This document shows positions 59,079-64,000 of a stretch of DNA of 64,000 nt, piece after piece. The position numbers were made by a program, and so were the translations under genes. How positions within the stretch are numbered: the first letter of the stretch is position 1; every line of letters begins with the position of its first letter. Under the pieces are notes generated by a model that was not told where the DNA came from, ran no database searches, and saw only the letters and a program-made list of their open reading frames with translations. This DNA comes from Mucilaginibacter limnophilus (GTDB lineage: Bacteria > Bacteroidota > Bacteroidia > Sphingobacteriales > Sphingobacteriaceae): contig NZ_SACK01000006.1 in assembly GCF_004005815.1 (NCBI RefSeq), forward strand, positions 62,001 to 126,000, given 5' to 3'.

Positions 59079-59960
59079 ATGAACAAATTCTTCGGGACAG
59101 GGGTAGCGATGGTAACCCCGTTTCAGGCTGACGGGCAGGTGGACTTTGAGGGTCTGCGTAATCTTATTGAAAGTTTAATAAGCGGCGGGGTTGAATACCT
59201 GGTAGCACTGGGTACAACCGGCGAAAGCGCTACGTTGAGCAAGGACGAGAAGAAGAAGATTTTTGAGTTTACTGCCGAAGTGGTTAACGGTAGGCTGCCG
59301 CTAATTGCCGGCATCGCCGCGAACAATACCTACGAGGTAGTTGAAAGCATAAAAGCGTTTGATACTAAAAGTTACGAGGCTATCCTTTCGGCCAGCCCGT
59401 ACTACAATAAACCTACGCAAGAGGGTATTTACCAGCACTACAAGGCCATTGCCGAGGCATCGCCATTGCCGGTAATCCTGTATAATGTGCCCGGTCGTAC
59501 CGGCAGCAACGTAAATTCCGAAACTACCGTGCGTTTGGCTAACGATTTCAAAAATATCATCGGCATAAAGGAAGCATCAGGTAATTTCGACCTGTTTAAC
59601 CAGTTGCTGAGAGATAAGCCTGAAGATTTCCTGGTAATATCGGGAGACGATGCTGTGACCCTCCCCATGATAGCGCTTGGCGCTGTTGGCGTGATCTCGG
59701 TTGTGGGTAACGCTCTTCCTAAAGAGTTTTCCGATATGGTTCGCCTATGCCTTAACGGCGACTATGTATCGGCACAAAAGGCTCACTTATCAATAGTAGA
59801 GTTCACCCGCCTGATGTTTACCGAAGGTAACCCGGCCGGTGTAAAAGCGGCACTTAAACAGCTTGGCGTTTGCGGTGATGCGGTTCGCCTGCCGCTGGTA
59901 CAGGTAAGCGAAAAAACAGCCACTGCCATTGCTGCCGAAATCAAAAAGATAAAACAGTAA
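59079..59960 (+). CDS. dapA: 4-hydroxy-tetrahydrodipicolinate synthase
   Basis: The 293-residue aldolase condenses pyruvate with aspartate semialdehyde, entering the lysine/diaminopimelate pathway. Family landmarks are ALGTTGESATLSKDEK, Tyr 135 in VILYNVPGRTG and the Schiff-base Lys 164 in IIGIKEASGNF. A TATCTTAG at 59053-59060 is one base off the -7 consensus. Upstream lies the GTGTTGAC array and an ATCTCACATCTCA word. The gene is closed by a terminator and stands alone. Confidence 0.96.
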   Translation: MNKFFGTGVAMVTPFQADGQVDFEGLRNLIESLISGGVEYLVALGTTGESATLSKDEKKKIFEFTAEVVNGRLPLIAGIAANNTYEVVESIKAFDTKSYEAILSASPYYNKPTQEGIYQHYKAIAEASPLPVILYNVPGRTGSNVNSETTVRLANDFKNIIGIKEASGNFDLFNQLLRDKPEDFLVISGDDAVTLPMIALGAVGVISVVGNALPKEFSDMVRLCLNGDYVSAQKAHLSIVEFTRLMFTEGNPAGVKAALKQLGVCGDAVRLPLVQVSEKTATAIAAEIKKIKQ

Positions 59961-59967
59961 TTAAATA

Positions 59968-60004
59968 AAAAACCCGGCTAATTAGGTAGCCGGGCGTTTT
60001 TTAA
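59968..60004. terminator. Terminator between dapA and the histone-like gene
   Basis: CCCGGCTA (59973-59980) pairs with TAGCCGGG (59987-59994), flanked by AATAAAAAA and CGTTTTTTAATT, so both convergent genes can use it. Confidence 0.87.
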
Positions 60005-60030
60005 TTGGTCAGTCGTAGTTAAAAAAATCT

Positions 60031-60207
60031 TTAAGCTTTGTTCTTTGTCTCCTGAACTTCAAGACGAATGCTTTGTGCCAAGTTTTTAAGGTCTTGCAAA
60101 CCTTTACGTAAACGGGTTCCGGCAGCGCTGTTGCCTTTGTTGTAGAATTTGTCGGCATCTACTTCTAATGATGAAACAAGCTCCTTTACTTCGTCAAATT
60201 TTTTCAT
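60031..60207 (-). CDS. Histone H1-like (Hc1-type) small basic protein
   Basis: The minus-strand frame encodes 58 residues: MKKFDEVKELVSSLEVDADK, then FYNKGNSAAGTRLRKGLQDL and KNLAQSIRLEVQETKNKA. The SAAGTRLRKG core and length match the bacteroidete histone H1-like proteins, which I know as DNA-associated helical proteins related to chlamydial Hc1. An AAGGAG stands about 8 bases before the ATG, a clear Shine-Dalgarno in a phylum that seldom uses one, consistent with high expression. It is a single gene; the 218-base gap upstream is AT-rich. Confidence 0.85.
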   Translation of the reverse strand: MKKFDEVKELVSSLEVDADKFYNKGNSAAGTRLRKGLQDLKNLAQSIRLEVQETKNKA

Positions 60208-60425
60208 TTTAGGTCACTCCTTTTTTAATTAGTTGAGTTTAATTGTTTTACTGAAGGCTAATCTAAAATTGTTTTTAATTAAAAAAAAATTTTCAATCAC
60301 AAAAAACGCCTCATTATCAAGGTATTTTTCCACAATTCAGGCCGTTATCATGTATTTACATGATTTGTATGTAAACGTAAAGCGTAATAAATAAGTTACC
60401 ATATAATTACAAAGAAAATTAAACG

Positions 60426-61688
60426 TTACGAAACGCTTTTTTCTTTATAAAAACCGGCCTTTAACTTGTCGCCCATTTCACTGAAAGCCTCAATCGTAAC
60501 CTTTACATCCTCCATGCTATGAACAGCAGTAGGAATTAGCCTTAAAATAATCAACCCTTTCGGAATAACAGGATATATTACTATCGAACAGAAAATGCCA
60601 TAGTTCTCGCGCAGGTCGCGGGTTAGGGCTGTGGCCTCGTACAGGTCGCCTTTTAAGTGCACGGGGGTTACCATGCTGTTGGTGTTGCCGGTATCAAAGC
60701 CGCGTTCTTGTAAGCCGGTTTGTAAGGCTGTGGCTACCTGCCATAACATCTTGCGCAATTCGGGATTTGATTTTAGCAGTTCTAAACGTTTTTTCAAACC
60801 TATCACCATAGGCATTGGAAGGGCTTTGGCAAAGGTTTGCGAACGCATATTATACCGCAGATAATCAATTATCTGCTTGTTTGATGCTACAAAAGCACCA
60901 ATGCCGGCCATTGATTTAGCAAACGTTCCGAAGTAAACATCTATACCATCAACACAATCCTGCGCCTCATGCGTGCCGGCGCCGGTTTGGCCCATTGTGC
61001 CGAAGCCATGCGCATCATCAACCAGTAAGCGGAAAGTATATTTGTCTTTCAGTTTTACTATCTCTGTTAACTTTCCCTGTGCGCCGCTCATGCCGAAAAC
61101 GCCTTCGGTAATTAGCAATATAGCGCCGCCTGTTTGTTCAGTTATGCGTGTAGCCCGCTGCAGCTGTTTTTCGCAGCTTTCAATATCGTTGTGCTGATAC
61201 ACAAACCGTTTGCCAATATGCAGGCGCACACCATCAATAATACAGGCATGTGATTCGGCATCATAAACAATCACATCATTACGGTCAACCAGTGCATCGA
61301 TTATAGACACCATACCCTGGTAACCATAGTTTAATAAAAAGGCCGACTGCTTGCCAACAAATTCAGCCAGACTGTTTTCCAGTTCTTCGTGATGTATAGT
61401 ATTGCCCGACATCATGCGCGCGCCCATAGGGTAGGCCATGCCATAATCAAGTGCGGCCTGTGCGTCGGCCTTGCGTACTTCAGGATGGTTGGCAAGCCCA
61501 AGATAGTTGTTCAGGCTCCAAACAATATGTTCTTTGCCGTTGAAATACATGTGCGGCGCCAATTCGCCTTCAAGCTTTGGAAAAGAAAAGTAACCGTGCG
61601 ACCATTTTTGATGCTGACCTATAGGGCCGCCTACGTTTTTTTGAATTTTATCGAACAGATCCAAGGGGAATTGTTTTGAAGTAACCAA
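60426..61688 (-). CDS. Alpha-oxoamine synthase-family PLP enzyme (SPT/KBL-like)
   Basis: The 420-residue protein is of the serine palmitoyltransferase / 2-amino-3-ketobutyrate CoA ligase family: WSLNNYLGLANHPEVRKADA, MMSGNTIHHEELENSLAEF, DAESHACIIDGVRLH, LLVDDAHGFGTMGQTGAGTH and the PLP lysine in YFGTFAKSMAGIGAFVA. Such enzymes condense an amino acid with an acyl-CoA; in this phylum SPT starts sphingolipid synthesis. Sequence details differ from Sphingobacterium SPT as I recall it (TFAKSMAG instead of TFSKSLAS), so it may be a paralogue. The start codon is TTG, close behind the ftsZ terminator. Confidence 0.85.
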   Translation of the reverse strand: MVTSKQFPLDLFDKIQKNVGGPIGQHQKWSHGYFSFPKLEGELAPHMYFNGKEHIVWSLNNYLGLANHPEVRKADAQAALDYGMAYPMGARMMSGNTIHHEELENSLAEFVGKQSAFLLNYGYQGMVSIIDALVDRNDVIVYDAESHACIIDGVRLHIGKRFVYQHNDIESCEKQLQRATRITEQTGGAILLITEGVFGMSGAQGKLTEIVKLKDKYTFRLLVDDAHGFGTMGQTGAGTHEAQDCVDGIDVYFGTFAKSMAGIGAFVASNKQIIDYLRYNMRSQTFAKALPMPMVIGLKKRLELLKSNPELRKMLWQVATALQTGLQERGFDTGNTNSMVTPVHLKGDLYEATALTRDLRENYGIFCSIVIYPVIPKGLIILRLIPTAVHSMEDVKVTIEAFSEMGDKLKAGFYKEKSVS

Positions 61689-61706
61689 TATGTTTTTTTA
61701 AACTGA

Positions 61707-61737
61707 AAAGCCTTTGTATGATGTATACAAAGGCTTT
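61707..61737 (-). terminator. Terminator hairpin after ftsZ
   Basis: AAAGCCTTTGTAT (61707-61719) and ATACAAAGGCTTT (61725-61737) are perfect 13-base arms around GATGT. The tract that follows on the minus strand is TCAGTTTAAAA, a modest T run. Confidence 0.75.
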
Positions 61738-61767
61738 GGGATATAGTTTTGGGTTTGAGTTTTTGTA

Positions 61768-63360
61768 TTAATCAACATTATCGTGCAAAAACGAATTGTT
61801 GTTCCTGATCTCGGTTTTGCCCTCATCGTCAGGAAGTAATGAGAAACGGGATACCTGGCTTTCGTTTGAAGCAGGTGTTTGCTGCAAGGCGATTTCTTTA
61901 CGCTTGTAAGCCGGTACATTTTCCATTTCCTGAAGGTTACCCGAGCGAAGCTTCATGCTAAGGTCTTTTAACCGCATAATACGCTCGCGCGATTTACGCA
62001 GTTGCTCTTCCATGCTTTCTTCGGTTTTGTTGTCATCAGCGCCAACAACAGGTTCGGGTTCTGGCTCAGGTTCTGGTTGTTTGGTTGCAACTGTTTCAAA
62101 CTGCATAACGCTTTCAGTCAGTTTAAAGGTGAAGCCTGCAGTATCAGGTTCTTCAGTAGCTTCCGGCTCTTCAGGAGCAAGGTTATGTTTGATGATCCCT
62201 GATGGTTGTTCTGCAGATGAGCTTGCAAACATATCAAACAGTCCGGTCTGCTTTGGCTCTTCCTTGGCTTTCATGTAAGGCTCGGCAATGGCATCAGGCT
62301 TAACAGGAGTAATAAACTCGTTTACCGGTTTTGCCAGTGGCTCATTCTCAGGTATCAGCATTGAAATTACCTTTTTATTACTGATCTCTTTCTCGCGTTC
62401 GTCTTTGGTTTGGAAACCTGTGGCGATAATGGTTACCGATAATTTATCTCCCATATTTTCGTCACGGCAGTTACCCCAAATCAGGTCGGCGGCAAGGCCT
62501 GCTTCTTCCTGAATGTAATCGGTAATAACGCTCACCTCATCCATGGTCACCTCTTTGTCGCCCGAGCTTATGTTAAGCAGGATATAACGCGCGCCTTCAA
62601 TTTCATTATCTTTTAACAATGGAGATGCCAAGGCACCTTCCACTGCTTTAAGCGCCCGGTTTTCACCTTCGGCGCTGCAGCTGCCCATTATAGCTACACC
62701 GCTTTCTTTCATTACGGTGCGCACATCCTTAAAGTCAACGTTGATATAGCCCGGCAGAGTAATGATCTCGGCGATGCCTTTTGCTGCAGTCGTCAAAATA
62801 TTATCCGCTTGCGCAAATGCCGAACCCAAAGTAAGGTTACCGAATATCTGGCGCAGCCTGTCATTTGAAATAACCAGGTATGAATCAACATACTTTTTAA
62901 GTTCTTCCAAACCTTCTTCGGCCTGCATTTTACGGCGTTTGCCTTCAAATGAAAACGGAGTAGTTATAATACCTACTGTAAGTATATCCAGTTCTTTAGC
63001 TGCTTTAGCAATAATAGGGCTGGCGCCTGTACCGGTACCGCCACCCATACCTGCGGTAATAAACAGCATTTTGGTATTGGGGCCAAGCATTTGCTTTATA
63101 TCGTCAATATTTTCGATGGCCGAATTTTTACCGACCTCAGGTATTGAACCCGCACCCATACCTTCAGTAAGGCTGGCGCCTAACTGCACCTTATTGGGTA
63201 TAGGGCTTAACTCAAGCGCCTGGGCGTCGGTATTACAAATAATAAAATCGACACCGGTAATACCTTGCCTGTACATATGGTTTACCGCGTTGCCGCCGCC
63301 ACCGCCAACACCAATAACTTTGATGATAGACGACTTTTCTTTTAACATCTCAAACTGCAT
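61768..63360 (-). CDS. ftsZ: Cell division protein FtsZ with long C-terminal extension
   Basis: The tubulin-like GTPase domain covers residues 1-320: VIGVGGGGGNAVNHM, the GTP-binding signature GGGTGTG at 106-112 and NVDFKDVRTVM (T7-type region). A 200-residue Glu/Pro/Lys-rich tail follows, with EPEPEPEP. It ends near YKRKEIALQQTP and FSLLPDDEGKTEIR, rather than the classical short peptide of E. coli. It polymerises to the division ring. It lies downstream of ftsA. Confidence 0.96.
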   Translation of the reverse strand: MQFEMLKEKSSIIKVIGVGGGGGNAVNHMYRQGITGVDFIICNTDAQALELSPIPNKVQLGASLTEGMGAGSIPEVGKNSAIENIDDIKQMLGPNTKMLFITAGMGGGTGTGASPIIAKAAKELDILTVGIITTPFSFEGKRRKMQAEEGLEELKKYVDSYLVISNDRLRQIFGNLTLGSAFAQADNILTTAAKGIAEIITLPGYINVDFKDVRTVMKESGVAIMGSCSAEGENRALKAVEGALASPLLKDNEIEGARYILLNISSGDKEVTMDEVSVITDYIQEEAGLAADLIWGNCRDENMGDKLSVTIIATGFQTKDEREKEISNKKVISMLIPENEPLAKPVNEFITPVKPDAIAEPYMKAKEEPKQTGLFDMFASSSAEQPSGIIKHNLAPEEPEATEEPDTAGFTFKLTESVMQFETVATKQPEPEPEPEPVVGADDNKTEESMEEQLRKSRERIMRLKDLSMKLRSGNLQEMENVPAYKRKEIALQQTPASNESQVSRFSLLPDDEGKTEIRNNNSFLHDNVD

Positions 63361-63486
63361 ATTCCTTACTTTCAGATAAATGTATTTTGACGATCAGTTA
63401 GTTTTCGCTATTGTAATATTATAACATTTTCCACAATGTTTTTCCACATTCGTTGATATTGTGGAAAAGTTATGGGTTGTGAATAA

Positions 63487-64000
63487 TTATTTCAAAAAGT
63501 CCTCATCCTTGATGTCATCTTTAATAAATTTTTTCCCGCTCTCTAATATTTTCGACAGTAAGCCAAACTTTTTGTCTTCTGTGTATTTTTCTTTAACGGG
63601 TTTCACCGTTTCGGTTACCGAAACCGGCATGCTGTTATACTCCATTTTTTGAATACCTTTTATCAGCAAGCCTATACCTGTGGCGAATGTTGGGCTTTGC
63701 AGCTCTTCATAAATGCCTTTTGGCAGTACTTCATTTTTAGCTAAGTGCTCGTTAGGGTAGCCTACGCGGCAATCAAGCCCGGTTACAAATTCAACAAGTT
63801 GCGGCAGGTGTTTAAGCTGTGCGCCGCCTCCGGTTATTACTATTCCGGCAATCAGCTTTTTCTCGTAGCCTGATGATTTGATCTCGTAGTAAACATGTTC
63901 TACGATTTCTTCCATACGTGCCTGTATAACATACGCCAGGTTTTTAACCGATATCTCTTTCGGTTCGCGGCCACGTAGGCCCGGTACACATACTATCTCA
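63487..64000 (-). CDS. ftsA: Cell division protein FtsA (3' part, cut by window edge)
   Basis: The frame is open from the window edge to the stop at 63487, giving the last 170 residues. EIVCVPGLRGREPKEIS leads into LAYVIQARMEEIVEHVYYEI, then the actin-fold phosphate-binding AGIVITGGGAQLKHLPQLVE, CRVGYPNEH and PTFATGIGLLIKG. The C-terminus has a charged linker and a short amphipathic end (LESGKKFIKDDIKDEDFLK) that may be the membrane-targeting helix. FtsA tethers FtsZ to the membrane. The gap of 126 bases to ftsZ holds no gene. Confidence 0.95.
   Translation of the reverse strand, partial: EIVCVPGLRGREPKEISVKNLAYVIQARMEEIVEHVYYEIKSSGYEKKLIAGIVITGGGAQLKHLPQLVEFVTGLDCRVGYPNEHLAKNEVLPKGIYEELQSPTFATGIGLLIKGIQKMEYNSMPVSVTETVKPVKEKYTEDKKFGLLSKILESGKKFIKDDIKDEDFLK

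Noticed and set aside
61698-61919. 73-codon frame after ftsZ
   Set aside because: It reads the end of ftsZ in another frame and its terminator hairpin.
62762-63379. 205-codon plus-strand frame over ftsZ
   Set aside because: Antisense of the conserved FtsZ GTPase domain.

Overview
The window reads as a chromosomal, largely core-genome segment from a Bacteroidota bacterium, most likely a Sphingobacteriales member of the Mucilaginibacter/Pedobacter kind (inference). The grounds are a type IX secretion C-terminal sorting domain (2686-3189), several TAnnTTTG -7 promoter boxes, few Shine-Dalgarno sequences, a HemC-HemD fusion, a short ATP synthase epsilon subunit, a bacteroidete histone H1-like peptide, and FtsZ with a long C-terminal tail. 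I see no rRNA, tRNA, insertion sequence, integrase, prophage or CRISPR array.

Layout. 1-19.3 kb is mixed housekeeping: an FAH-family hydrolase, an M23 peptidase and a peroxiredoxin (minus), Kup potassium uptake, a mannose-6-phosphate isomerase plus sugar porter pair, a P4-type acid phosphatase, an aldose epimerase, topoisomerase IV subunit A, an orphan ABC ATPase, a thioredoxin-like protein, and a HipA-like kinase/DUF3037/DUF6157 group. 19.4-27.5 kb is a heme biosynthesis cluster: hemCD, hemB, hemL, a histidine kinase, a response regulator, a TPR protein, hemE and hemJ. hemA follows separately at 30.7 kb, behind an ECF sigma / anti-sigma-like / beta-barrel operon. 32-40 kb holds hydrolases, a pyruvate oxidase (PoxB type), cytidine deaminase, and two paralogous secreted NTF2-like proteins that share a strikingly similar ECF-type promoter. 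40.1-52.5 kb is one long minus-strand branched-chain amino acid operon in the transcription order ilvD-ilvB-ilvN-ilvC-leuC-(ABM monooxygenase)-leuD-leuB-(methyltransferase)-leuA-ilvA, closed by a terminator after ilvA. 52.8-64 kb has atpD-atpC, a quinone oxidoreductase, an SPFH/flotillin-like protein, dapA, a histone-like peptide, an SPT/KBL-family PLP enzyme, ftsZ and the 3' part of ftsA.

The most unusual feature is not a gene. Many of the short gaps inside the hem and leu/ilv clusters are filled by low-complexity quasi-palindromes, each built from its own reiterated short word (for example GCCCCCTAACCCCC, AATGAC, AGTAGCAG, ATCTCACATCTCA, TCGAAT, CATCTG, GAATCAAGA). Several run into coding sequence: the last residues of LeuD, the stop of the methyltransferase, the start regions of leuD, leuB and hemJ, and false N-terminal extensions of hemB and hemE. 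A separate 12-unit GTGTTGAC array upstream of dapA ends in one antisense copy of its own unit.

The best system-level candidates are the two-component pair embedded in the heme genes, whose order recalls the Leptospira hemACBLKRENG locus as I remember it, and a Tam/Tmt1-like carboxyl methyltransferase inside the leucine operon. All functional statements come from reading motifs and gene order. No database search was run.
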